Shown: piece by piece, positions 1 through 7,147 of the stretch
How the letters are laid out: each line of letters opens with the position of its first letter
How positions within the stretch are numbered: position 1 is the stretch's first letter
Assembly (NCBI GenBank): GCA_002385805.1
Contig: DGEF01000045.1
Span: forward strand, 27,329 to 38,357
Direction: 5' to 3'
From: Peptococcaceae bacterium UBA3933
GTDB taxonomy: Bacteria > Bacillota > Peptococcia > Peptococcales > BICA1-8
DNA length: 11,029 nucleotides
Notes under the pieces: model-generated
What the model saw: only the letters and a program-made list of their open reading frames with translations
Database searches by the model: none
Told to the model about the DNA's origin: nothing
Program-made: the position numbers and the translations under genes

Positions 1-510
1 GTTTCTTTTGTTTCCCAGCACCCTTATCTTTTTTACGGCACCGTCCTGGATAACATTTTGCTGGGAAAGCCAAAAGCAACAAGAGAAGAAGTAATTAAAG
101 CGGCTAAAATGGCTCAGGCCCATGAATTTATTTCCCGTTTACCTCAAGGGTATGCCACACCTGTCGGTGAGGGAGGTATACGTTTAAGTGGCGGTCAGGC
201 TCAGAGGATTGCTCTGGCCAGAGCATTTTTAAAAAATGCCCCTCTCCTTATCTTGGACGAAGCTACCGCCGGTCTCGATCAAGAAACAGAAAAAGAAATT
301 GAAAGGGCCCTAGATATTCTTAAGGAAAACAGTACCATCCTGATTATTGCCCACCGACTCTCCACAGTCTTTAAAGCCGACAGGATTCTGGTTTTAGAAA
401 AAGGCCGAATAGTGGAAGCGGGAACACATAGGGAATTAATGACCAAAAAAGGGGCTTACTACAGGCTGGTTACGGCTTACGGAGGTGCTTTAGATGCCGG
501 TATTATTTAA
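1..510 (+). CDS. cydD: CydD-like ABC exporter subunit, C-terminal part (5' partial)
   Basis: This is the C-terminal nucleotide-binding domain of an ABC exporter half-transporter. The frame is open from base 1 to the stop at 508-510, giving 169 residues, so the membrane domain and Walker A lie outside the window. Visible motifs in order are the Q-loop (VSQHP, about residues 4-8), the signature LSGGQ (about 62-66), Walker B LLILDEA (about 82-88) with D-loop, and the H-loop histidine in IIAHR (about 118). A TTG at 58 is not the start, because conserved Q-loop sequence lies before it. The next gene is a second ABC half-transporter, overlapping by 17 bases and CydC-like. The pair therefore fits CydDC, the heterodimeric inner-membrane exporter needed to assemble cytochrome bd (reported substrates cysteine and glutathione, and more recently heme). 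The CydD assignment rests mainly on gene order; another heterodimeric ABC exporter is possible. Confidence 0.85.
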   Translation, partial: VSFVSQHPYLFYGTVLDNILLGKPKATREEVIKAAKMAQAHEFISRLPQGYATPVGEGGIRLSGGQAQRIALARAFLKNAPLLILDEATAGLDQETEKEIERALDILKENSTILIIAHRLSTVFKADRILVLEKGRIVEAGTHRELMTKKGAYYRLVTAYGGALDAGII

Positions 511-2170
511 ACTGTTGAAATTGGTTGCACCTAACTGGAAGGCCATGGCTTTAGCCACTTTTTTCTCATTTTTGACCATCGCTAGTAATATAGGATTACT
601 GGCCGTATCAGCTCTATTAATCGCCAGGGCTGCCCTCCACCCCCCTATTCTTTATTTAATGCCTCTGATTGTGGGAGTACGTTTTTTCGGCATCTCCCGG
701 GCTGTCTTTCGCTACTTGGAACGCTATATCTCCCATAAGACAACCTTTGGCATATTAAAGGAAATACGAGTCTGGTTTTATTCCTGCCTGGAACCTTTAG
801 CCCCGGCTGCCTTATCCGGTTATCGAAGGGGAGAGCTACTAAGCAATTTAGTCAATAATGTAGAGACACTAAAACATTTTTACCTACGGGTATTAGCCCC
901 ACCGGCTACAGCTTTAGTAATTCTCATGGTTACTTCTGCTTTTTTAGCCCGGTTTGAGATTAAACTGGCTTTAACATTTTTCTTCTTTTATGTGCTGGCG
1001 GGTATTGGGACTCCAATTCTCATAAAAATACTAATTAGCGGAGTGGGACAACAGTTGGTAAAGGTAACAACAGCCCTTAATGCTCATTTAGTAGATTGTA
1101 TTCAGGGAATGACTGAGCTTACTGTTTTCGGCCACAAGGAAAGATATGAACAGGAAACCAGAAAATTGGGGAAAAAATTAGTAGGCTTGCAAGGACATGA
1201 AGCGGGGCTCACCGGCTTGGCTAACACTTTAACAGGACTTCTAGCCAATCTGACTTTATGGACCTTCCTTGTTTTAGCTATCCCATTAGTGGAAAAAGGT
1301 GAACTTGAGGGTATATATCTGGCTATGCTGGTCTTAGCAGCCTATTCCGGTTTTGAGGCCATTTATCCCCTACCCCTTATTACTAAAAATTTGGAAGAAA
1401 GTTTAGCTGCCGGGAAAAACCTTATCCAAATAACTGCTATCCAGCCTCAAGTTCAAGAAAACCTTGCTTATCCAACCTGCCAACTGCAAGAAGCAAGTTT
1501 AAGGATAGAAGGCTTGAGTTTTCGTTATGATGAAAATGAGCCTTGGGTACTCCAAAATATTAATCTGGAATTACTTCCGGGGGAACGACTGGCAATTATT
1601 GGTCCCAGCGGTGCCGGAAAAAGCACATTAATAAATTTGTTACTACGTTTTTGGGAATATGAAAAAGGGAAAATATATTTGGGCGGCTATGATTTAAAAT
1701 CTCTTCCTCCCGAATTAGTACGTAGTTATTTCAGTGTAGTCAGCCAGCAGACACATCTTTTTAATGCTACGGTTAAAGAAAATCTCCTCTTAGCCAAACC
1801 TACAGCTACTCCGGAAGAAATAATTGCAGCTTGTCAGAAAGCTCACCTCCATGATTTTATCGAAACTTTACCCCGCGGATACGAAACTTATATAGGAGAA
1901 AAGGGCTTGAAACTATCCGGCGGTCAACGACAACGTCTAGCCATTGCCCGGGCGCTCCTGAAAGACGCCCCTTTCCTTATTTTGGATGAAGCCACTAACG
2001 GATTAGATGCGGTGACAGAACGTGAGCTTTGGCAGGAGCTGGCCAAAATAACAGGGGGAAAAACCACCCTAATCATCACCCATCGCTTAACAGGTCTGGA
2101 AAAGGTAGATAAGATACTAAGATTAAACGAAAAAGGCCAGATAAAAGAAAATGGCCCCCTTAGTTATTAA
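494..2170 (+). CDS. cydC: Thiol reductant ABC exporter subunit CydC
   Basis: This is a full-length 558-residue ABC half-transporter with an N-terminal membrane domain (about residues 15-300, hydrophobic segments near 15-45, 50-70, 135-180 and 245-295) and a C-terminal ATPase domain. ATPase motifs are Walker A GPSGAGKST (370-378), Q-loop QQ (418-419), signature LSGGQ (474-478), Walker B FLILDE (494-499) and the H-loop histidine 530. The length and domain order match CydC. The ATG at 494 lies inside the end of cydD and is preceded by GGAGGTG (481-487) six bases upstream, so translation is probably coupled. CydC pairs with CydD in the cytoplasmic membrane and supports assembly of cytochrome bd oxidase by exporting reductant or handling heme. 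In this genome that points to a cydAB locus just upstream, outside the window. The gene ends in a hairpin that overlaps its last codons. Confidence 0.88.
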   Translation: MPVLFKLLKLVAPNWKAMALATFFSFLTIASNIGLLAVSALLIARAALHPPILYLMPLIVGVRFFGISRAVFRYLERYISHKTTFGILKEIRVWFYSCLEPLAPAALSGYRRGELLSNLVNNVETLKHFYLRVLAPPATALVILMVTSAFLARFEIKLALTFFFFYVLAGIGTPILIKILISGVGQQLVKVTTALNAHLVDCIQGMTELTVFGHKERYEQETRKLGKKLVGLQGHEAGLTGLANTLTGLLANLTLWTFLVLAIPLVEKGELEGIYLAMLVLAAYSGFEAIYPLPLITKNLEESLAAGKNLIQITAIQPQVQENLAYPTCQLQEASLRIEGLSFRYDENEPWVLQNINLELLPGERLAIIGPSGAGKSTLINLLLRFWEYEKGKIYLGGYDLKSLPPELVRSYFSVVSQQTHLFNATVKENLLLAKPTATPEEIIAACQKAHLHDFIETLPRGYETYIGEKGLKLSGGQRQRLAIARALLKDAPFLILDEATNGLDAVTERELWQELAKITGGKTTLIITHRLTGLEKVDKILRLNEKGQIKENGPLSY

Positions 2171-2188
2171 GGGAGCCCTTTTGATTTT
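2153..2188. terminator. Bidirectional intrinsic terminator between cydC and the cupin gene
   Basis: GGCCCCCTTA (2153-2162) pairs with TAAGGGAGCC (2168-2177) with one mismatch and a 5-nt loop. It is followed by CTTTTGATTTT on the plus strand and by ATTTTCTTTT on the minus strand. It overlaps the cydC stop and lies three bases from the end of the convergent cupin gene, so it probably serves both. Confidence 0.8.
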
Positions 2189-2190
2189 AC

Positions 2191-2541
2191 TTAAACATCC
2201 CCTTCCGGAGGAACGATACAAATAAAAGAAAACTTCTCCGAACCTGTGTTAATTAATTGATGTAATTTACCCCCGGGAATGAAGGCAAAAGAACCGGTTT
2301 CGACTTCATGGTCAGTGCCCTCTAAATGAATTACGCCTGTTCCTGAAACTATATAGATTATATGGGGCCAATCATGAGTATGTCTTGGAGTGCAGGAATC
2401 TCCACCGGGGCTTAACTCAAATAAGCGCATCACATAATCCTGCCAGCCGCCTTTTTCCGGTGAAATTAACACTTTTTTGAGGATATTCTCTTTTCCCCCT
2501 ACATGTATTCCTTCCACATCTTTAGCCCTGCCGACAATCAT
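2191..2541 (-). CDS. Small single-domain cupin protein
   Basis: This 116-residue protein is a single cupin beta-barrel, probably cytoplasmic and metal-binding. Motif 1 begins HTHDWPH (His54, His56, His60) and ends at Gly66. Motif 2 is complete: Gly83, PGG (89-91), His94 and Asn98. In the standard motif 1 a glutamate follows the two histidines; here that position is His60 or Ile61, so the metal site may be three or four histidines. Such small cupins include sugar-phosphate isomerases, dioxygenases and ligand-binding proteins; nothing here fixes a substrate. The start ATG has a strong ribosome binding site, GGAAGGAGG, 6 bases upstream. The gene lies 63 bases downstream of sfsA on the same strand with no terminator between them, so it may be the last gene of the MATE-sfsA transcript. 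A weak promoter-like TTGTAG-17-TAAAAA also lies in the gap. Confidence 0.85.
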   Translation of the reverse strand: MIVGRAKDVEGIHVGGKENILKKVLISPEKGGWQDYVMRLFELSPGGDSCTPRHTHDWPHIIYIVSGTGVIHLEGTDHEVETGSFAFIPGGKLHQLINTGSEKFSFICIVPPEGDV

Positions 2542-2604
2542 CTAAACTCCTCCTTCCTCTTTTAAAATAATATATTTAACGTTTTTATAATAAATCCTGC
2601 CTTA

Positions 2605-3285
2605 CTACAACCTGACTTCCACAAAATCCCCGGCTGTTATTGAATCTTCCTGTACTTCACAATCAAAGGCAATAACCTTTATGCCTTGTTCTGCCCCTTT
2701 TACCAGTGCCTCACCGAAAGCCTGATGGGTTTTATAATTTGGTGCAAAATACCGGACATCTTTCATTTGAATAATAAAAAATATATAAGCCTCATAACCG
2801 TCTTCAATACATTCACCCAGTTCGGTTATATGCTTTATTCCCCGTTCCGTAGGTGCATCAGGAAATAAAGCTACTCCATCCTCCTCTAAGGTAACACCTT
2901 TTACCTCTACCAGTATTTTTGAATTTTTTGTTTCCAGATAAAAATCAAAACGAGAGTTCTTATATTTATATTCCGGTTTTATTAATTCAACTTCTCCAAA
3001 ATAGCCACTATCCAGGACCCATTCGTGAAAAATTTTATTAGGTACCTGACTGTCAATATTCACAAGTCGTTCACCTTTATAAACAGCAATTAAATCGTAT
3101 TTTGTTTTTCTCTCTGCTTTATCTGTTTCCTGCACAAATATGGTCGCATTGGGAACTAATAATTCCTTGCACCTACCTGTATTCTTCACATGACAAATCT
3201 CTGTTTTACCCTCAATCTCTATGTTAGCTATAAACCTGTTGGGCCGGGAAAGAAATTTAGCCCGGCGAATGTTTTCATATTTCAT
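2605..3285 (-). CDS. sfsA: SfsA family protein (DNA/RNA nuclease SfsA-like)
   Basis: This 226-residue protein has the full length of the SfsA family. The family has an N-terminal OB-like domain and a C-terminal PD-(D/E)XK nuclease-like domain. Recognisable blocks are the GRCKELLVP segment (38-45), SRFDF (111-115, with Asp114), VEVKG (126-130, giving the E-x-K of the nuclease-like site), and FPDAPTERG (141-149). E. coli SfsA was named for stimulating maltose fermentation genes and binds DNA; nuclease activity has been suggested from the fold, but the physiological role is unsettled. The start codon lies five bases after the MATE stop codon, so the two genes are almost certainly cotranscribed. 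The ribosome binding site (a weak GGTG-like stretch) falls within the last codons of the MATE gene, which suggests translational coupling. Confidence 0.92.
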   Translation of the reverse strand: MKYENIRRAKFLSRPNRFIANIEIEGKTEICHVKNTGRCKELLVPNATIFVQETDKAERKTKYDLIAVYKGERLVNIDSQVPNKIFHEWVLDSGYFGEVELIKPEYKYKNSRFDFYLETKNSKILVEVKGVTLEEDGVALFPDAPTERGIKHITELGECIEDGYEAYIFFIIQMKDVRYFAPNYKTHQAFGEALVKGAEQGIKVIAFDCEVQEDSITAGDFVEVRL

Positions 3286-3290
3286 ATAAA

Positions 3291-4673
3291 CTACACCATT
3301 TCCTCTGTAAGATTATTAATCCATTTACCTGATTTTAACCTTCTTAAACTTAAGAAACATTTAACCACTTCTTCCATAAGGGCCAGGGCATAAACAACAT
3401 GGACCGGAAAATGGAAAACAAAAGCACCCACAAGAGTTAAAGGTACACCTATAAACCACATGGTAAACCCTTCTATCAAAAATGCTTGCCGTGCATCACC
3501 ACCGCCCCGTAATATACCTACAATAAGCATAATGGCCAAGACCCTGATAAAAAAGATTAAAGAAATCATATACAGGATAATCTGAGAACTGCTCCGGACA
3601 GTAGAAGAAACATTAAACATTTGCAGGATAAAAGGAGAAGCTACGGCCAGCATCATCCCTAACCCTATTCCGACTACCACACCTATTAAAGAAAACCTTT
3701 GGGCATAGACCTTACTAAGCCCTTCTTCCCCTGAACCAATGGAATTACCAATCATAACTGCAGCCGCATTAGAAAGTCCGAAAGTAACAACCATAAAAAG
3801 ATTGCTAACAGTGTTACAGATTTGGATAACCGCCAGAGCCTGGGTCCCCATTCTACCATAAACAGCCACATAAACAAGACTGGCCAGCCCCCAGCATAAA
3901 TCATTAAAGATAACCGGAGCTATTGTTCGATAAGCATTTTTTACATAAGGGTAGGTAATATCCAACATTTCTTTTAAAGATGCTGCCAGGATTCCTTTTT
4001 CCCCATAAATACAGGCCAGTAGAACAGCTGTTTCCAGTACTCGGGAAATCAAGGTTGCTAAAGCAGCCCCTTCTACACCTAAAGCTGGGGCACCGAAATT
4101 TCCAAAGATAAATACATAGTTAAAAAAGACATTAAAAACAAGTGCTACTCCACTGATAAACATAGGCAAAGTAGCGTTTCCTATAGACCTTAAGGAAAAA
4201 CTGTAGACAAAGGTAATGCCTGTGAATACATAACTAAACAGGACTATTTTTAAATAACCTGCCCCTAGCTCTATGACCGCTTTTTCATTGGTGAAAAGAG
4301 CTATTACCAGTTCGGGGTTAATAAAACCGATAAACATAAATAATAAGGAAATTGTAATTGCCGAAATTAACCCTATGCCCAATATTCGTTTAATATTCTT
4401 GAGATCACCTTTTCCCCAGTATTGGGCAATAAAAACACTACAGCCGGCACTTAAACCGATTAAAAACATATGGAAAAAAAAGAAATACTGATTGGCGGTA
4501 CCTACCGCTGCAATCTCAGTTTCTCCTAAATTTCCTACCATTATTGTATCTACCATATTTAACAGAGAAACAATCAAGTTTTGGGCCATAACCGGCAGAG
4601 ATAATTTGAGCATTTTAGAATAAAAATCTTTATCACAAAAAGCCCCTGTAAATACCTGAAGAATTTTTTCCAT
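3291..4673 (-). CDS. MATE family multidrug/cation efflux transporter
   Basis: This 460-residue polytopic membrane protein has the length and the two-bundle, 12-helix pattern of MATE transporters (NorM/DinF superfamily). Typical family text includes the N-terminal LKLSLPVMAQNLIVSLLNMVDTI block (about 23-45), the VGNLGETEIAAVG stretch, a glycine- and polar-rich loop after helix 2 (FIAQYWGKGD, about 101-110), and a matching second-half GNSIGSGE block. MATE pumps export cationic drugs or metabolites in exchange for Na+ or H+; the substrate cannot be read from sequence. The ATG is preceded by GGAGTG about six bases upstream. Its leader of about 110 nt holds a hairpin with a U-run that ends right at the ribosome binding site, suggesting attenuation. 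The gene leads a likely operon with sfsA and perhaps the cupin gene. No physiological link between pump and SfsA is known to me. Confidence 0.93.
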   Translation of the reverse strand: MEKILQVFTGAFCDKDFYSKMLKLSLPVMAQNLIVSLLNMVDTIMVGNLGETEIAAVGTANQYFFFFHMFLIGLSAGCSVFIAQYWGKGDLKNIKRILGIGLISAITISLLFMFIGFINPELVIALFTNEKAVIELGAGYLKIVLFSYVFTGITFVYSFSLRSIGNATLPMFISGVALVFNVFFNYVFIFGNFGAPALGVEGAALATLISRVLETAVLLACIYGEKGILAASLKEMLDITYPYVKNAYRTIAPVIFNDLCWGLASLVYVAVYGRMGTQALAVIQICNTVSNLFMVVTFGLSNAAAVMIGNSIGSGEEGLSKVYAQRFSLIGVVVGIGLGMMLAVASPFILQMFNVSSTVRSSSQIILYMISLIFFIRVLAIMLIVGILRGGGDARQAFLIEGFTMWFIGVPLTLVGAFVFHFPVHVVYALALMEEVVKCFLSLRRLKSGKWINNLTEEMV

Positions 4674-4685
4674 TTAGCTCACTCC

Positions 4686-4724
4686 AAAAAATAATAACCA
4701 CCCTGAAAATTTTCAAAGTGGTTA
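4686..4724 (-). terminator. Candidate attenuator hairpin in the MATE gene leader
   Basis: Read on the minus strand, TAACCAC (4724-4718) pairs with GTGGTTA (4701-4695). Inside this stem, past a 2x2 internal loop, lies the palindrome TGAAAATTTTCA (4715-4704). The stem is followed by TTATTTTTT (4694-4686), and the MATE ribosome binding site GGAGTG comes immediately after. It has the form of an intrinsic terminator. No gene ends nearby on this strand, so it is more likely a transcription attenuator in the MATE leader than a terminator for something upstream. An operator for a dimeric repressor is the alternative. Confidence 0.5.
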
Positions 4725-4791
4725 AATTAATTAAGTTTTAATCAATGTTGAAGAAATAAGCTTCCCATCGAGATTTAATAGACCTTTAATC

Positions 4792-4820
4792 ATTTTAGTA
4801 TAAACACTTTGCTTTGTAAA
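4792..4820 (-). promoter_or_regulatory. Promoter for the MATE-sfsA operon
   Basis: On the minus strand, TTTACA (4820-4815) and TAAAAT (4797-4792) are separated by exactly 17 bases, a good sigma-A promoter. Transcription would start near 4785 and give a leader of about 110 nt. Its -35 box is 12 bases from the -35 box of the divergent T-box promoter. Confidence 0.65.
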
Positions 4821-4832
4821 CACATTTTCCTC

Positions 4833-4861
4833 TTGACACAATTGTTTAATGATGCTAGAAT
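4833..4861 (+). promoter_or_regulatory. Promoter for the T-box and aminotransferase
   Basis: TTGACA (4833-4838) and TAGAAT (4856-4861) are separated by 17 bases, a near-consensus sigma-A promoter. Predicted transcription starts near 4868, just ahead of the T-box structure. Confidence 0.8.
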
Positions 4862-4867
4862 TTTAGA

Positions 4868-5120
4868 AAAATAATATAAACTTATTGCAATGCTATGAAA
4901 GAGAAGAGTAATTGGAGCTCTGCTAGTTCCAGAGAGTCGGTAGATGGTGGGAAACCCGACACAGCAGTCCAATGAAGCCCCTCTTGAGCGCTCTGCCGAA
5001 ATTTTAGTAAGCAAGCCGGATTCCTCCGTTACAGGAAAACGAGTGGGTCAAAATGTTGGCCAACTAGGGTGGTACCGCGAGTAACTCTCGTCCCTACATA
5101 GGGAACGAGAGTTTTTTTTA
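4868..5120 (+). promoter_or_regulatory. T-box riboswitch, probable alanine specifier (GCC)
   Basis: This is a tRNA-sensing T-box leader. Stem I is visible: AAGAG (4904-4908) pairs with CTCTT (4981-4985), ATTGGA (4911-4916) with TCCAAT (4968-4973), CTGCT (4920-4924) with AGCAG (4963-4967), and GTCGG (4936-4940) with CCGAC (4956-4960). The AGAGAG distal bulge is at 4931-4936 and the GGTGGGAAACC apical loop at 4946-4956. The specifier-loop strand reads GAAGCCC (4974-4980), so the specifier is probably GCC, alanine. The conserved T-box sequence AGGGTGGTACCGCG is at 5066-5079. Its TGGT would pair with a tRNA ending in ACCA, meaning an A discriminator. That fits tRNA-Ala and argues against the overlapping Ser (AGC) and Glu (GAA) readings. 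The base after GCC is C rather than the more usual purine, so the codon call is likely but not certain. Confidence 0.95.
5084..5119 (+). terminator. T-box intrinsic terminator
   Basis: ACTCTCGTCCCTA (5084-5096) pairs with TAGGGA (5099-5104) and CGAGAGT (5106-5112), with one bulged A, and is followed by a run of T. The segment TCCCTA in its 5' arm can instead pair with TAGGG at the start of the T-box sequence (5065-5069) to form the antiterminator. Confidence 0.93.
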
Positions 5121-5192
5121 TTATATTCACCCTGACCCCATTTCCCTTTAAGTTAACAGCAATAAAGAAAATATAAAGGTCGGTGAATCTTG

Positions 5193-6359
5193 ATGAGTGT
5201 TAATCCTGCTTCTTTTATTAATGAAAAGGTTAAAAGTATTCCCCCCTCCGGAATCAGAAAGTTCTTTGATCTTATTAGTCAAACTGAAGGAGTTATTTCT
5301 CTGGGAGTAGGTGAACCGGACTTTGTTACACCTGCCCATATTAGAAAAGCCTGTTATGAATCTTTAGAAAAAGGCCATACCATGTATACTTCAAATTATG
5401 GCCTCTTTGAATTACGGCAAGCAGTCAGTAAATACTTAACTAAATTCGACTTGGAATATAACCCGGAAAATGAGATATTAATTACCGTGGGAGTTAGCGA
5501 GGCCATAGACCTGGCTTTAAGAGCCGTGGTTTCAGCAGGTGATGAAGTCTTGATTCCTGATCCCTCCTATGTTTCTTATGTACCCAGTGTAATTTTGGCT
5601 GGCGGCAACCCTATCCCTTTACGTACTTATGCCAAGGACAATTTTAAATTAACTGCCGCTGAATTAAAAAATAAAATTACTCCTAAATCTAAAGTATTGA
5701 TTTTAACTTTTCCCAATAACCCTACAGGAGCAATAATGACTAAAGAAGATTTAGAGCCTATTGCACAAATCGTGGAAGAACATAATTTAATCGTTATTTC
5801 CGATGAAGTTTATGGTGAGTTAACCTATACAGGACAGCATTTTTCCTTTGCCGCTCTCCCGGGAATGTGGGAAAGAACCATCACTTTAAACGGTTTTTCC
5901 AAAGCCTTTGCCATGACCGGCTGGCGCATAGGTTATGCTGCCGCTCCTAAGGAAATACTAAGTGCTTTAGTAAAAATCCATCAATATACCATGCTCTGTG
6001 CACCTATCATGGGCCAAAAAGCTGCTTTAGAAGCATTGACTAACGGGGAAGAGGAAATGAAAAAAATGGTTGCTTCCTATAATAAACGCCGTCAGCTCAT
6101 TGTAAATGGCTTAAGGGAGATAGGCCTGGAATGTTTTGAACCCCAAGGTTCTTTCTACGTTTTCCCTTCCGTTAAAAATACAGGTTTAACCTCAGAAGAA
6201 TTCTCGGAGAAACTGTTAATAGAGGAAAAAGTAGCTGTAGTACCGGGTAACGCCTTTGGAGAAAGCGGTGAAGGTTTCATCCGCTGCTGTTATGCAGCCT
6301 CTGTTGATAATATCAAGGAAGCTTTAGTGCGAATGAATAGATTTTTAAAGAACCTATAA
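5193..6359 (+). CDS. PLP-dependent class I aminotransferase (probable alanine-forming)
   Basis: This 388-residue fold-type I aminotransferase is cytoplasmic and should transfer an amino group between an amino acid and a 2-oxo acid. Motifs (numbered from ATG 5193) are LGVGEPDF near residue 37, the GVSEAIDLAL cofactor block near 100, PNNPTG (174-179, cofactor-binding Asn176), SDEVYGE (Asp204, Tyr207), the Schiff-base lysine in SKAFAMTGWR (Lys237), and the C-terminal substrate-carboxylate arginine in GFIRCCY. The ATG at 5193 is preferred over the adjacent TTG at 5190; GGTGA (5182-5186) lies six bases before it. The family covers alanine, aspartate and aromatic aminotransferases, and motifs alone do not separate them. 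The T-box upstream, with a probable alanine codon, suggests the enzyme is made when charged tRNA-Ala is scarce, so pyruvate to alanine is the best-supported role. It ends at a strong hairpin terminator. Confidence 0.93.
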   Translation: MSVNPASFINEKVKSIPPSGIRKFFDLISQTEGVISLGVGEPDFVTPAHIRKACYESLEKGHTMYTSNYGLFELRQAVSKYLTKFDLEYNPENEILITVGVSEAIDLALRAVVSAGDEVLIPDPSYVSYVPSVILAGGNPIPLRTYAKDNFKLTAAELKNKITPKSKVLILTFPNNPTGAIMTKEDLEPIAQIVEEHNLIVISDEVYGELTYTGQHFSFAALPGMWERTITLNGFSKAFAMTGWRIGYAAAPKEILSALVKIHQYTMLCAPIMGQKAALEALTNGEEEMKKMVASYNKRRQLIVNGLREIGLECFEPQGSFYVFPSVKNTGLTSEEFSEKLLIEEKVAVVPGNAFGESGEGFIRCCYAASVDNIKEALVRMNRFLKNL

Positions 6360-6373
6360 AATTTCATGTTTAA

Positions 6374-6412
6374 AGGGACCTCTTTCCCTAAAGAGGTCCC
6401 TCGTTTAATTTT
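6374..6412. terminator. Intrinsic terminator between convergent genes
   Basis: AGGGACCTCTTT (6374-6385) pairs perfectly over 12 bp with AAAGAGGTCCCT (6390-6401) around a CCCT loop. It is followed by CGTTTAATTTTTCT on the plus strand, so it terminates the aminotransferase transcript. On the minus strand the T-run is weaker (TTTAAA), but the position just past the pseudouridine synthase stop suggests it serves that gene too. Confidence 0.9.
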
Positions 6413-6413
6413 T

Positions 6414-7091
6414 CTACCCCAGTTTAAATCTATCCCAAGGATCGTATTTTTTCGGAAAGCTTTTAAAAGATACTTTCTTATTGAGAGTTGGATGGTCAAA
6501 ACTAATTTCATGGGACCAAAGAGCAATTTGTTGTCCCACTTTATTTACTTTTGTCCCATATTTCTGGTCACCGTATAAAGGATGACCAATTGTCGAAAAT
6601 TGTACCCGGATCTGATGTGATCTTCCTGTGTGTAAATGAATTTTAACCAGAGAAAATCCATTTTGGGTATCTATTACTTCATAATCAATCCTTGCTTCTT
6701 TAGCCCCGGGAATACCTTTTTCCACTGCATAAACCATATTTTTCTTATGGTCCTTTAATAGATAATGTACTAAAGTATCCCTCTCTTTTTCTGGTTTTCC
6801 ATGAATAACAGCTAAATATTTTTTGGAAAATTGTCCCTTTTGTATTTGGCTGGAAAGCCGTGACGCCGCCTTGGAGGTTTTGGCAAAAACCATGACTCCA
6901 CCAACCGGTCTATCTAATCTATGAACTAAACCTAAATAAACATTTCCCGGTTTATTATATCGTCGTTTCAGATCAGCCTTCAAAAGAGTCAACATATCCA
7001 AATCCCCGGTGTGGTCTCCTTGGGACAAAATATTTGGTGGTTTGATAACCACCAGCAAATGATTATCTTCGTAAATAATGGGTATTTCCAT
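6414..7091 (-). CDS. RluA family 23S rRNA-type pseudouridine synthase
   Basis: This 225-residue enzyme isomerises uridine to pseudouridine in structured RNA, most likely 23S rRNA or tRNA, in the cytoplasm. It has the RluA catalytic motif GLVHRLDRPVGG, with the catalytic aspartate near residue 60, and the downstream block KIHLHTGRSHQIRVQFSTIGHPLYGD that packs the active site. There is no N-terminal S4 RNA-binding domain, so it belongs to the short RluA group; the target nucleotide cannot be told. The start was placed at ATG 7091 because the conserved fold begins at once (MEIPIIYEDN) and GGGGGA lies seven bases upstream. An in-frame ATG at 7139, preceded by AAAGG, would add a basic 16-residue extension and cannot be excluded. 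The gene follows the MFS transporter closely and probably shares its transcript. Confidence 0.92.
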   Translation of the reverse strand: MEIPIIYEDNHLLVVIKPPNILSQGDHTGDLDMLTLLKADLKRRYNKPGNVYLGLVHRLDRPVGGVMVFAKTSKAASRLSSQIQKGQFSKKYLAVIHGKPEKERDTLVHYLLKDHKKNMVYAVEKGIPGAKEARIDYEVIDTQNGFSLVKIHLHTGRSHQIRVQFSTIGHPLYGDQKYGTKVNKVGQQIALWSHEISFDHPTLNKKVSFKSFPKKYDPWDRFKLG

Positions 7092-7147
7092 GATTTTTCC
7101 CCCAATATCTAAGCGCCTTTTAGCCATGTTTTTTATCATTTTTACCT

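Noticed and set aside
58..510. TTG at 58 as the start of the first gene
   Set aside because: The frame continues upstream to base 1 with the conserved Q-loop of an ABC ATPase, so the gene is cut by the window edge.
4790..5014. Open frame of 74 codons on the minus strand across the T-box
   Set aside because: It lies antisense to a clearly structured T-box and contains the divergent promoters; the frame is a by-product of the RNA sequence.
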